Below are positions 26,310-35,128 of a DNA stretch of 60,835 nucleotides, piece after piece; position 1 is the stretch's first letter, and the number at the start of each line of letters is the position of its first letter. The notes under the pieces were generated by a model, which worked only from the letters and a program-made list of their open reading frames with translations, was not told the DNA's origin and did no database searches. Origin of the DNA: Polyangium sp. 6x1 (lineage in GTDB: Bacteria > Myxococcota_A > Polyangia > Polyangiales > Polyangiaceae); NCBI RefSeq assembly GCF_029946515.1, contig NZ_JARZHH010000067.1:1-60835 (forward strand), read 5' to 3'. The translations under genes and the position numbers were made by a program.

Positions 26310-26864
26310 TCAGGCCGGAGGCGCAAGGAACTGGTCGGTGGAGAGGCTCTTGGCGTAGCCGAAAGCGAGCGCTGCCATGAAGGCGGCGTGGACGTGGACG
26401 GCGGGCACGCGCACGCCGCCGAACTCCAGATCGCGCGAAGCGCAGGCGTCGTGGATCACGGTGCAGTCGTAGCCGAGATCAACCGCCGCCCGCGTCCCGC
26501 CATCAATGCACATGTGGCTCATGGCGCCGCAGAAGACGAGCTCCTCGATGCCGTTGCGATCGAGGATCGCCTTCAGTTCGGTCTCGCGGAAGGAGCTGAT
26601 GTAGTGCTTGAGCACCACGGGCTCGCCCGCCGCCGGGGCGACCTTCTCGTGGATTGCGGCCCCCTTTGAGCCTTTCACGAAAAAGGGAGCATCGGCGCTC
26701 ATGAACTCATGGCGGATATGGACGACCAGCTCGCCCCTGGCCCGCGCCGCGGCGATCAGCCGGGCGGCATTGTCGGAGGCGGCGTCGATGCCGCTGAGAG
26801 TCCATTTCCCGCCCGGGAAATAATCGTTCTGGATGTCGATGACGATGAGCGCGCGCTTGCCCAT
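26310..26864 (-). CDS. Isochorismatase-like cysteine hydrolase
   Basis: The 184-residue product has the family triad D10 (VIDIQNDYFPGG), K86 and C119 (AMSHMCIDG). The usual cis-peptide motif and length fit nicotinamidase-related hydrolases; the exact amide or ester substrate is not visible. AAAGGA precedes the ATG by 8 nt. It lies 70 bp after the protoglobin gene on the same strand and is probably in its operon, facing away from catalase. Confidence 0.9.
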   Translation of the reverse strand: MGKRALIVIDIQNDYFPGGKWTLSGIDAASDNAARLIAAARARGELVVHIRHEFMSADAPFFVKGSKGAAIHEKVAPAAGEPVVLKHYISSFRETELKAILDRNGIEELVFCGAMSHMCIDGGTRAAVDLGYDCTVIHDACASRDLEFGGVRVPAVHVHAAFMAALAFGYAKSLSTDQFLAPPA

Positions 26865-26934
26865 GATGCTGTCCTTTCGATTTCGATAGGGTGGTGATCG
26901 GGGTGATTCGGTGATGGCCGTCCCGAGGGAGCTC

Positions 26935-27528
26935 TCAGAACGCCGAGGGCGCGATGTAGGGCTCGCTCCAGAGCGTGATCTGCAGCGTGATCGACTTGAA
27001 CCAGGCCGTGTGCATGGCCTCCACCTGGGCGGCGCTGTGCCCTTTCTTCGCGAGGAAGGGCTTGATCGTCGCCGTGATTGGCACGATGAAGGCAATCAGG
27101 TAGCGCAGGTTGATGTGCTGCGCGGCGGAGGCGATGCCGTCGGTCTTGCCCTTCTTCGCACTCGTGTGGCGCAGGCCGATCTCGTACTGGTAGTCGAGCC
27201 AGGCGCGGTCGTAGTTCGCGGCGCAGGTGTCGCGGATCCACTGCCCGAAGCGGCGGCGCACGCCGCCCAGGTAGTCCATGTTCGGCTTGCCGTCGGCGCC
27301 GCTGAAGTAAAACACGAGGTGCGGGTGCGAGCCGACGAAGCCGTACCAGACGTCGAGCACGGCCTCGATCTGGTCGTCGAGCACCTCGCCCGCCATGCGC
27401 AGGGAACGCACGTCGTCCTCGCCGAGCAGCACGGTCTGCTTGAGCAGGGCGAACTCCTCGTCGCTGAGCGGCGAGCGCGCGACGTTCGACGTGCCAAGGG
27501 TGTAGCCGGGGATCGCGGGGGGGTTCAT
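26935..27528 (-). CDS. Protoglobin
   Basis: The 197-residue product is a single-domain haem protein. Compared with the Methanosarcina protoglobin it keeps the distal W61-Y62 (residues 60-61 there), F94 and the proximal H121 (120 there), and the motif DVWYGFVGSHPH. There is no attached signalling domain. Protoglobins bind oxygen, carbon monoxide and nitric oxide; here it may sense or remove reactive nitrogen or oxygen species, which fits the divergent catalase. An AGGAG site lies 6 nt before the ATG at 27528. Longer open frame upstream overlaps the catalase gene and is not used. Confidence 0.93.
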   Translation of the reverse strand: MNPPAIPGYTLGTSNVARSPLSDEEFALLKQTVLLGEDDVRSLRMAGEVLDDQIEAVLDVWYGFVGSHPHLVFYFSGADGKPNMDYLGGVRRRFGQWIRDTCAANYDRAWLDYQYEIGLRHTSAKKGKTDGIASAAQHINLRYLIAFIVPITATIKPFLAKKGHSAAQVEAMHTAWFKSITLQITLWSEPYIAPSAF

Positions 27529-27612
27529 CGAGGGCTCCTGGATGGGTTCAGGTGGGGTACACGCGGGAGAACAGCGGTGCCGCTCGTGTATCTCAGCCAG
27601 ACCGGACCCGTG

Positions 27613-27634
27613 AACCCGACCAAGGTCGGGTTTT
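27613..27634 (+). terminator. Hairpin with T-run in the protoglobin-catalase spacer
   Basis: AACCCGACC and GGTCGGGTT pair perfectly across a two-base gap (27613-27632), and the + strand continues into TTTT. This has the form of an intrinsic terminator reading towards catalase, 36 bp before its start. It may be a leader attenuator or a regulator site in the divergent promoter; no small gene was found upstream. Confidence 0.45.
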
Positions 27635-27670
27635 CTGCGCCGGCACGATTGCGTTACATGCGCGGCACCG

Positions 27671-29107
27671 ATGTCTACCAGGCCGAAATTGACGCACGCC
27701 ACGGGGGCGCCCGTGGTGGACAATGTGAACATCCAAACCGCCGGTCCGCGCGGCCCTGCGTTGCTGCAGGACATCTGGCTACTCGAGAAGCTTGCGCACT
27801 TCGACCGCGAGGTGATCCCCGAGCGGCGCATGCACGCCAAAGGCTCAGGGGCCTACGGGACGTTCACCGTCACGCACGACATCACGCGCTACACCCGCGC
27901 GCGGCTGTTCGCCCAGATCGGCAAGCAAACGCCCGTGTTCGTGCGATTCTCGACCGTCGCCGGCGAGCGCGGCGCCGCCGACGCCGAGCGTGATATCCGC
28001 GGCTTCGCGGTGAAGTTCTACACCGAAGAAGGCAACTGGGACATCGTCGGCAACAACACGCCGGTGTTTTTCTTTCGCGACCCGCTGCGCTTCCCCGACC
28101 TCAATCATGCCGTGAAGCGCGATCCCCGGACCGGGATGCGCAGCGCGGACAATACCTGGGACTTCTGGTCGTCGCTGCCCGAGGCGCTCCACCAGGTGAC
28201 GATCGTGATGAGCGATCGCGGCATCCCGCGCAGCTACCGCACGATGCATGGCTTTGGCAGCCATACCTTCAGCATGCTCAATGCCGAGAACGAGCGCGTC
28301 TGGGTCAAGTTCCACTTCATCAGCCAGCAGGGGATCGAGAACCTGAGCGACGCCGAGGCCGAAGCGGTGGTGGGGCGAGACCGCGAGAGCCACCAGCGCG
28401 ACCTGTTCGAAAGCCTCGAGGCGGGTCGGTTTCCGCGCTGGAAGCTCTGCGTTCAGGTCATGACCGAGGCGCAGGCGCGGACGCACCGGCACAACCCGTT
28501 CGACCTCACCAAGGTCTGGCCGAAGGCCGACCATCCGCTCCTCGAGGTCGGCGTCCTCGAGCTCCATCGCAACCCCGACAACGTGTTCGCCGAGGTCGAG
28601 CAGGCCGCGTTCTCGCCAGCCAATATCGTCCCCGGGATCGGCTTCTCGCCGGACAGGATGCTCCAGGCGCGGCTCTTCTCGTACGGCGACGCGCAGCGCT
28701 ACCGACTGGGCGTCAACTTCAATCAGATCCCCGTCAACGCGCCGAGGTGCCCGTTTCACAGCTTCCACCGTGACGGAGCGATGCGCGTCGACGGCAATCT
28801 AGGCGCCACGGCCTCCTACTTCCCCAATCGACACGGCGAATGGAACGACAGCCCGAGCGCAGGCGAGCCGCCGCTGCCCGTCGCCGGCGACGCCGCGTAT
28901 TGGGATCATCGCATGGACGAGGATCACTGGGAGCAGCCGGGACGCCTGTTCCGATTGATGACTCCTCGGCAGCAGCAGGCGCTGTTCGACAACACCGCGC
29001 GCTCGCTCGGCGGCGCGTCGGTCGAGGTGCAGCGCCGGCACGTCTCCCATTGCATCAAGGCCGACCCCGCTTACGGGGCCGGGGTGGCGCGGGCGCTCGG
29101 CCTTTGA
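27671..29107 (+). CDS. katA: Monofunctional haem catalase, clade 3 type
   Basis: The 478-residue product breaks down hydrogen peroxide. Visible residues are the distal H55 ([12 protein letters not shown]) and N128 (VGNNTPVFF), and the proximal R334-x3-Y338 (ARLFSYGD). The short length, with no C-terminal flavodoxin-like domain, places it among small-subunit clade 3 enzymes. No signal peptide is present, so it is cytoplasmic. It diverges from the protoglobin-hydrolase operon. The block 26.3-29.1 kb has a less extreme third-position GC than its neighbours, which hints at acquisition as a unit. Confidence 0.97.
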   Translation: MSTRPKLTHATGAPVVDNVNIQTAGPRGPALLQDIWLLEKLAHFDREVIPERRMHAKGSGAYGTFTVTHDITRYTRARLFAQIGKQTPVFVRFSTVAGERGAADAERDIRGFAVKFYTEEGNWDIVGNNTPVFFFRDPLRFPDLNHAVKRDPRTGMRSADNTWDFWSSLPEALHQVTIVMSDRGIPRSYRTMHGFGSHTFSMLNAENERVWVKFHFISQQGIENLSDAEAEAVVGRDRESHQRDLFESLEAGRFPRWKLCVQVMTEAQARTHRHNPFDLTKVWPKADHPLLEVGVLELHRNPDNVFAEVEQAAFSPANIVPGIGFSPDRMLQARLFSYGDAQRYRLGVNFNQIPVNAPRCPFHSFHRDGAMRVDGNLGATASYFPNRHGEWNDSPSAGEPPLPVAGDAAYWDHRMDEDHWEQPGRLFRLMTPRQQQALFDNTARSLGGASVEVQRRHVSHCIKADPAYGAGVARALGL

Positions 29108-29120
29108 CCGGGGCGAATCG

Positions 29121-30386
29121 CTACATCCCCAGCATCCAGATCGTCCCATCCCGACAAGCCACCACCAGCTTGTCGTCGCCTGCCGGCTGCATCGCCACGG
29201 GCGCTGCGCACAGCTTCTCGCTTGCGAGCGCAACGTTCCCATCCGGCCGCGCCACGCCGACCCGGCCACTGGCTCGCGCGAACGCGACGCGCCCCTCTGC
29301 GTCCACGAGCAGCGCTGGGCTCGTCCGTGCGTCCGCTGGCGGGTTGAAAAATGCCGTCGCTGCCGCCGTGCCTGCCGGCGCCGCCGGATCCGGCGCCACC
29401 GGCTGCGCAGACTTGTCCAGCACCATCCTCAGCCGCTCGTTGCCCGCCGCATCGACGCCGAGCAAGAGCCCCGTCGACGTCGACACCATCGCGAAGCCGC
29501 GCGGATGGATCGTCACTGGCTCGTCGTAGAGACCGAGCCCCACGTCCCCGGCCCGCACGTGCGTGAGCCCTGTCCGGAGATCGAACCCCACGAGGCTCTT
29601 GCCGCCCACGACGGCGAGCAGCGTCCGGCCTCCTTCGAGCGCCGCTCCACGCCGCAGCGGCCCGCCGAACGTCCCGATTTTCTTGGGCGGGTTCGGCGGT
29701 CGGAACACGTACACCCCGCCCGACTCGCTCGTCGCGATCGTCCCCTCGGGACCCTCGATCAGCGCTCCTACCGCGCGCTCCGGCAAGCTTGCCCGCGCCC
29801 GTACTCCGCCGTTCGGATCGAGCTCCACGAGCGCTCGTCCTCCGATGACCACGCTTCCATCCGAGCGCGCGAGCGGCGCCACGTCGAGGTCGCGGCCTCG
29901 TTGCCCGAGCGGCGTTGCGAACCGCACCCGACCATCCCGCCCGAGGCCTACGGCCGTGCCCGAGCTCGTCACGAGCAGGATCGTCCCGTCGCTCGTCAGC
30001 ACGGGCGGCGCGATGGCCGGCGCGCCGCCGAGACGCGTCCGCCACACCTCCTTGCCGTCGGGCCCGAATGCGACCACCTCCGGCACGCTGAGCGTCACGT
30101 AGATCCGCCCGGTCTCGTCCACGACCGGCGGCACCTCGATCGTCCCGCCGGCGTGCCTGCGCCACTTGTCGACCGGCGCGACCGGCAGCCTCGACCGGCT
30201 CTGCCCTGTGCGCCGCGCGTCCACCCGCTCGCTCGGCGCGTGCCCGCGCGGCGGACCCACGACCACCGTGTACGGCCGCGTCGTGTCGATGCCTTCCGCG
30301 CGCGCGGCCTCCGCCGCCGGCCTCGCCAGGAGCCCCGCGACCACGGCGAGCGCCGTCCCGAGGCGCGACGCTGTCTTCATGCTCAT
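29121..30386 (-). CDS. Secreted beta-propeller (PQQ-like repeat) protein
   Basis: The 421-residue product has a signal peptide (ALAVVAGLLARPAAEA) and then about six or seven repeats with the pattern of PQQ/WD-like blades (GRIYVTL..VVAFGPDGKEVWRT, then GTILLVTSSGTAVGLGRDGRVRF and others). It would be a periplasmic or outer-membrane propeller used for binding. Its ATG overlaps the TGA of the zinc-ribbon gene (ATGA), so both are one unit. It converges on catalase with 13 bp between stops. Confidence 0.85.
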   Translation of the reverse strand: MSMKTASRLGTALAVVAGLLARPAAEAARAEGIDTTRPYTVVVGPPRGHAPSERVDARRTGQSRSRLPVAPVDKWRRHAGGTIEVPPVVDETGRIYVTLSVPEVVAFGPDGKEVWRTRLGGAPAIAPPVLTSDGTILLVTSSGTAVGLGRDGRVRFATPLGQRGRDLDVAPLARSDGSVVIGGRALVELDPNGGVRARASLPERAVGALIEGPEGTIATSESGGVYVFRPPNPPKKIGTFGGPLRRGAALEGGRTLLAVVGGKSLVGFDLRTGLTHVRAGDVGLGLYDEPVTIHPRGFAMVSTSTGLLLGVDAAGNERLRMVLDKSAQPVAPDPAAPAGTAAATAFFNPPADARTSPALLVDAEGRVAFARASGRVGVARPDGNVALASEKLCAAPVAMQPAGDDKLVVACRDGTIWMLGM

Positions 30387-32206
30387 CTCCGCTCTCCGGG
30401 CATCGTGAACGCCACCTGGATCTCGGGCACCACGCTCGTGCCCGGCGCGCTGAAGGGCTTTCCGAGCTGACCGTACGCCGTGATCACGTCGCCTGCCTTC
30501 GACGGGTTCGGAAAGCCGTGCACGAGCCGCACGCGACAAGGACCTTGCCCCTTCGGACAGCCCTCCTTCGCCGCCACGTCCAGCAAGAAGATCGTCTGGT
30601 GGTTCTGCGTCCGCGCCTCGACGATCTCGCCCGACACCACCGCCGGCTTGCCCACGTCGCTCGCCTGCGCCGCTGCGAACGCCGCGAAGCCAAGCGGTTT
30701 GTCCGCCATGAACTCCTGCGCCGCGGCCGCGAGCTTCTCCACGCGCCGCACCGCGATCGGCACGAGCCGCGGCGCCATCCCGGGCGCCTTTGCGCGCACC
30801 TCGATGTTCGTCGATCCCACCGACGACACGCTCATCCGCTGCGCGAACGATCCGTCCGCGGCCACCTGGATCGGCTTGCCCGCGGCGAGCACCTCCGCGC
30901 CCTTCATCGTGCGCCCTGCGAGCACGAACGTCTCGCCGTCCACGATCACGCGCGGCCCTGGCGCGTCGATGTGCAGCGGCACGATCCCCACCGCGACGTC
31001 CACCGCGCCTTCCTCGCGCGTGCCGCCCTCCGTCTTCACCACGTAGGGCACGCGCCGCTTCAACGTCGCGGGTTCGTCCGCGGGCCCCGTGCAGTCCGAC
31101 GCGACGTCGATCACGTGCACCGCGGGCCCGTCCTTCACCGCCGCGGGCTTGCCGTCGATCGTGATCTCCGTCCCGCCCACGGCCTCCACCGCCACGTGCA
31201 CCGACGGCTTGTCGTTCGCGAGCCCCGTGAGATCCGGCCGCAGCCGATAGCTCACGTGCACGGTCACGCCGACGGACTCGTCGCGCCCGCTGCCCGGCCT
31301 GTCGATCGACACCTTGAGCCGGTTCTCGCCGAGCGCGAGCGGCGCGGGCAGGGTCACGAGGGCCGACTGCTTCTTCACGTCCGCGCTCGCCGCGCCGATC
31401 TGCACCTTCGTCCCGTCGGGGCAGCTCGGACACTCGATCGCCACGGCCTCGCGGCCCTCCGGCGTCGCCTTCACGCTCGCCGTGAGCGGGGGCGGGCTCG
31501 TGTAGAAGAGCGCGAAGACCCCGGCAAACACGACGAGCAAGCCCGCCGTGATGATCACCGGCAGCGCGCGCCTTCGGTTCTTGCGCGAGCGCTCGCGCGG
31601 GACCTCGCCGCGCGGCAGCACGGGCGGAAGGACGAGGCGCTTGCGGGCGAGTTTTTCGCGCGAGCTCGGCCGGGGGGGCTTGCCGCGGAGACGGTCCATC
31701 GCCTCGGGCACGAGGGTCGCGCCGAGCTCGTGCGGCATCTCGCGCTCGCGACCTCGGGGCTCGGGCTCGGCGCGCGGCTCACTCGCGCGGAGCGGCGCGA
31801 TCCCCGGCCGCGCCACGCCGAGCAGCGTGCCCTCCGCGGGGGGCGGCGCCTTGACTGCGGGCGCGCCGGCGTTCGGCGCGGCCACGCCGAGCAGCGTCTG
31901 CGCGGGCTTCGCTCCGGTGGGAAGCGCGGCGGCGGGCATGCCGACGATGGTGCGGTTCTCGGGCGGCGGCGGGACGACGGGCTTGGCGGGGCCGTTCGGA
32001 CCGGGCCTGACGAGCGTCGGCGCGTCGGGATCGATCTCGGTCGACGCGTTCGGGCCCTTGGCGAGGTCCGACAGCGACACGCCGACCATCGTGCGCGCGG
32101 TGGCGCCGCCTTTCTGCGCCGGGTCGAGCGTGGCCAGCGCGAAGCCGCATCCACCGCACGTGGCGGCGCCGGGGCTCCTCTTGGTCCCACACTCGGGGCA
32201 GTGCAT
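30383..32206 (-). CDS. Zinc-ribbon membrane protein with repeated TxxG motifs
   Basis: The 607-residue product starts with a zinc ribbon (C3, C6, C17, C20). The cytoplasmic part (to about 215) holds repeated short motifs TMVGVS, TIVGMP, TLLGVA (twice) and TLVPEA, each with a Thr. One hydrophobic helix (about 217-238) leads to a periplasmic part of beta-type repeats (about 245-607) with several Cys. Topology is therefore ribbon inside, beta domain outside. The Thr motifs look like conserved phosphorylation or forkhead-associated binding sites for a Ser/Thr kinase, by inference. The gene is coupled to the beta-propeller protein, a likely partner outside the membrane. Confidence 0.82.
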   Translation of the reverse strand: MHCPECGTKRSPGAATCGGCGFALATLDPAQKGGATARTMVGVSLSDLAKGPNASTEIDPDAPTLVRPGPNGPAKPVVPPPPENRTIVGMPAAALPTGAKPAQTLLGVAAPNAGAPAVKAPPPAEGTLLGVARPGIAPLRASEPRAEPEPRGREREMPHELGATLVPEAMDRLRGKPPRPSSREKLARKRLVLPPVLPRGEVPRERSRKNRRRALPVIITAGLLVVFAGVFALFYTSPPPLTASVKATPEGREAVAIECPSCPDGTKVQIGAASADVKKQSALVTLPAPLALGENRLKVSIDRPGSGRDESVGVTVHVSYRLRPDLTGLANDKPSVHVAVEAVGGTEITIDGKPAAVKDGPAVHVIDVASDCTGPADEPATLKRRVPYVVKTEGGTREEGAVDVAVGIVPLHIDAPGPRVIVDGETFVLAGRTMKGAEVLAAGKPIQVAADGSFAQRMSVSSVGSTNIEVRAKAPGMAPRLVPIAVRRVEKLAAAAQEFMADKPLGFAAFAAAQASDVGKPAVVSGEIVEARTQNHQTIFLLDVAAKEGCPKGQGPCRVRLVHGFPNPSKAGDVITAYGQLGKPFSAPGTSVVPEIQVAFTMPGERR

Positions 32207-33019
32207 CAGGGCGGATACTACCGTGGAAGTTCGCCAAGGGAAGGCCCCTGGCCGGGTCCTCGCGGTCGGGGCACGACGTTCGCCGATCGCCGGCCCCGCT
32301 TCCGCCCTACTTCCCGCCTACCGCTTGCCGCTTCCGTTCCCGCTTTCGCTTCCGCTTCCACCCCCGCGCGCGCCGACCCGTCTCCGCGCCCCCTCCGAAC
32401 CTCGATCCCCACGCGCCGACCCCTCTTTGCCTCCGCCTCCGTTGCCTTCGGCAGGAAAACGATTGCTGCACGCCCGGGACGCGCATTCCCGAGCTCCACC
32501 TCGCCAGGGTGCCATCATGGCGAAGCGAAATCGTACGTGCATTGCGTCGTGACGATCCGCAGCATCGGTGGGGTCGCAATCCGCCCGTTCCAGGGCAAAC
32601 GCTCCGTCGGACATTGGCCCCGCTCCGGATCCATGGCACACGCAGCTCGCCCGGCTTCGCGCTGGAGAGACGGGTGATATCGACCACGTTGGTGCGAACC
32701 ATGACGCCGCTCGACCGGCGACGCCATTGCGATGACATGCACCCGACCCACGCTGGCGCCCGCAGAACCGCAAACCACCTATTGCGTTCGAGCTGGACAC
32801 TTCTCGTTGCACTGCCGGTGTACTGCCATAGGGGTCTGGCAGCGCGCCGACAGTCAACGCCATGGCGGGGCGCCGCTTACGAGTGGACACGGGTGATGCA
32901 CGCGCCCGCCGATCTCCCACCCCGTGACGCTTGACGAACAGATCTGTCTCGGGCGAGATTGTCGGGTTGCATCGATACTCTGCGCCCTGCTCACGTAAAA
33001 GGAAGGCTGACTCGCAAGC
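32207..33019. other. 813-bp divergent intergenic region without a recognisable gene
   Basis: The spacer lies between the zinc-ribbon gene and the PAS-STAS gene. It holds a CGCTTCC-type hexamer run (32322-32359) and, from about 32480 on, DNA of lower GC than the surroundings. Short open frames on both strands have no coding character or family motif. AAGGAAGG just before 33020 is the ribosome binding site of the PAS-STAS gene. It may be a decayed gene plus a long regulatory leader. Confidence 0.5.
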
Positions 33020-33934
33020 ATGGACAAGCAACCTACACAACAACCGGCCCTCGAAGCGGATGCGGATGTTGGCTCGTTGCGTCAACGCATCGCGGATCTG
33101 GAAAAGTTGGTCCAAACTCAGGCCGAGGAAATCGCGGCGGCCCGAGCGGATGCGCTTCGTTACCGTCGCTATTTCGATTTCGCGCAGATTGGAATGACCG
33201 TGACTTCGCTCGAGACCGGCTGGATCGAGTTCAACCAGCAGCTCTGCGAGCAACTGGGCTACACGCCGGAAGAGCTGAAGCAAACGAATTGGGTCGGCCT
33301 CACGCACCCGGACGATGTCTCCCTGGACATGGATCTGTTCGACAAGCTCGTCCGAGGCGAGATCCAGCGGTACAGCCTCGACAAACGTTTCATGCGCAAG
33401 GACGGCAGCGTCATGTATGGGAATATCCTCATACAGGGTGTCTACCGCCCCGACGGCTCGTTCGACCATATTTTCGGGTTCCTCCACGACATCACCGATC
33501 GCTGGGAGAACGAACAGGAGCGGTTGGCGCTCAAGCAGGAGATCATCGACGCACAGAAGAAGGCGTTGCGCGAGCTATCGACCCCGCTCATCCCCGTGGC
33601 CGAGCACGTCCTCGTGATGCCGCTCGTGGGCACGATCGACAGCATCCGCGCGCAGGCGGTGCTCGAGGTCCTGCTCGACGGCGTCACGCGATATCAGGCT
33701 CGAATGACGATCCTCGACATCACCGGCGTGCAGGTCATGGATGGCGAGGTCACGAATGCGCTCGTTCAGGCCGCGCAGGCCGTCAGCTTGCTGGGCGCGC
33801 AGGCGATCCTGACGGGCATTCAGCCGCGCATCGCCAAGACGCTCGTGGACCTCCAGGCCGATCTCGGGAGCGTGATGACCCTCAGCACCGTCCGCGAGGG
33901 CATTTCCTACGCATTGAGGCAATTGAGACGATGA
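33020..33934 (+). CDS. PAS-STAS (RsbR-like) sensor protein
   Basis: The 304-residue product has a coiled-coil start (about 18-45), a PAS domain (about 48-165: YFDFAQIGM, GYTPEELKQTNW, HPDDV, DGSFDHIFGFLHDIT) and a C-terminal STAS domain (about 190-300: ELSTPLIPV, LDITGVQVMD). This is the layout of RsbR-type stressosome proteins, in which Ser/Thr residues in the STAS part are phosphorylated (the T in DITGV is in the usual place). PAS could sense redox or a small ligand. The TGA overlaps the ATG of the next gene (ATGA), so both are made together. No RsbS, RsbT or sigma factor lies nearby. Confidence 0.93.
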   Translation: MDKQPTQQPALEADADVGSLRQRIADLEKLVQTQAEEIAAARADALRYRRYFDFAQIGMTVTSLETGWIEFNQQLCEQLGYTPEELKQTNWVGLTHPDDVSLDMDLFDKLVRGEIQRYSLDKRFMRKDGSVMYGNILIQGVYRPDGSFDHIFGFLHDITDRWENEQERLALKQEIIDAQKKALRELSTPLIPVAEHVLVMPLVGTIDSIRAQAVLEVLLDGVTRYQARMTILDITGVQVMDGEVTNALVQAAQAVSLLGAQAILTGIQPRIAKTLVDLQADLGSVMTLSTVREGISYALRQLRR

Positions 33935-35118
33935 CGAGCTTCGAAGGTCTCGACGAGTGGTTCCAGTATTCGGCCGTGAGCTTCCGCGCGGCCGGTGGCC
34001 CTGCCGCCCTGGATCCGAGCAAGATCCCCACGGACCCGACGTCGTACAACAGCGACACCTATCGATGGCTCGCGTCACGGTACCGCGACGTCTACCTCGA
34101 TTTCTATGAAGGCATTCGCGCCGATGGGACGCTGATCCGCCAGCAGCCCCCACATTTCCAGCAGCATTGGGCGGAACATTATCAGCCCATCACGATCTGG
34201 AAGCAGGTCTTGCCCCTCTTCGTGTTCGGCCAGGCGCTCGGCGGGCTCGATGCGCGGCATCGCGATCTCGCCCATGCGTACACGCTTGGTTATGGCATTC
34301 CCGTGATGGCGATCGATCGGATGCTGGACGCGCTGCCTGGCACGCCGTCGACGAAGAACACATGGCTCTTCGTGCTGGCATCCTATGCGCTGGGGCTCGA
34401 GCACATCCGGAAGAGCAGCCCGCCGGAGGGCGTCGAGAGCTGCTTCCTTCGTCATACCCGGGAAATGTACCATTTCTTCTGGGGAGAAGAGACCGCTCGA
34501 TACCAAGTGCCAGGCGACGTCTCCGCGGCCACGCTCACCGAATATCTCGAGGGCCATAGTCGACTCCTCTCGTCCATCTTCTTCCCCGTCACGATCGAGT
34601 GGGCCTTCCACCTCGCCGAAGGAAGTTTGCCCCCCGCGTTTGCCCCTGCGCTCGTCGCCTTGCGCAGAATGCGCCAGCTCAATGACGAGATGGTGGACGC
34701 CGACGAGGACATTCGTTACGGGATCGTCACGTACCCGTATTTGCATGCCCTGGCCTCCCCCCACGGAGCGCAGATCGCCGAGAATTTGCGCGCGACCTGG
34801 AAACTGGATCGCGACGAGCCCGGCTCGCCGAAGATGACCGCGCTCACCGCGCAGCGCCGCCACCTGTTACAGGAAGCCGGGAGCTTCGAGGCTGCCGCGC
34901 AGGCCTCGATGGGCTTCTTGCGAACGATCATGCGGGCGGTGATGAGCCGGCTCCCCGCAGAAAACGCGTTCGATGTCACCCTGCTGGTGAATCAACGCGT
35001 GTCGCACCTCTTCAGGTTGGCGCAGCACGGGTGGGAAGAAATTCCCAACGTGTATCAACCGGAGCCTTTCTCGGAATCGAGCGGTTTCGCGGAACCGTTG
35101 CCCGTTCCCTGGAAGTGA
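33931..35118 (+). CDS. Class I isoprenoid-synthase-fold protein
   Basis: The 395-residue product is mostly helical. Near its end NDEMVDADED (251-260) and YGIVTYP (263-269) match the second Asp-rich region of polyprenyl synthases. An earlier DRMLD (129-133) may stand for the first DDxxD but has only two Asp. It resembles proteins annotated as class 1 isoprenoid biosynthesis enzymes; chemistry is not established. Its ATG overlaps the stop of the PAS-STAS gene, so a stress or ligand signal may control an isoprenoid-linked step. It converges on the siderophore reductase gene with 10 bp between stops. Confidence 0.6.
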   Translation: MTSFEGLDEWFQYSAVSFRAAGGPAALDPSKIPTDPTSYNSDTYRWLASRYRDVYLDFYEGIRADGTLIRQQPPHFQQHWAEHYQPITIWKQVLPLFVFGQALGGLDARHRDLAHAYTLGYGIPVMAIDRMLDALPGTPSTKNTWLFVLASYALGLEHIRKSSPPEGVESCFLRHTREMYHFFWGEETARYQVPGDVSAATLTEYLEGHSRLLSSIFFPVTIEWAFHLAEGSLPPAFAPALVALRRMRQLNDEMVDADEDIRYGIVTYPYLHALASPHGAQIAENLRATWKLDRDEPGSPKMTALTAQRRHLLQEAGSFEAAAQASMGFLRTIMRAVMSRLPAENAFDVTLLVNQRVSHLFRLAQHGWEEIPNVYQPEPFSESSGFAEPLPVPWK

Positions 35119-35128
35119 GCTCCGGGCG

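Noticed and set aside
27613-27634. The hairpin as part of a tRNA
   Set aside because: No acceptor or anticodon arms can be formed around it.
32515-32778. A minus-strand frame of 87 codons in the long spacer
   Set aside because: No ribosome binding site, no family motif and no third-position GC bias.
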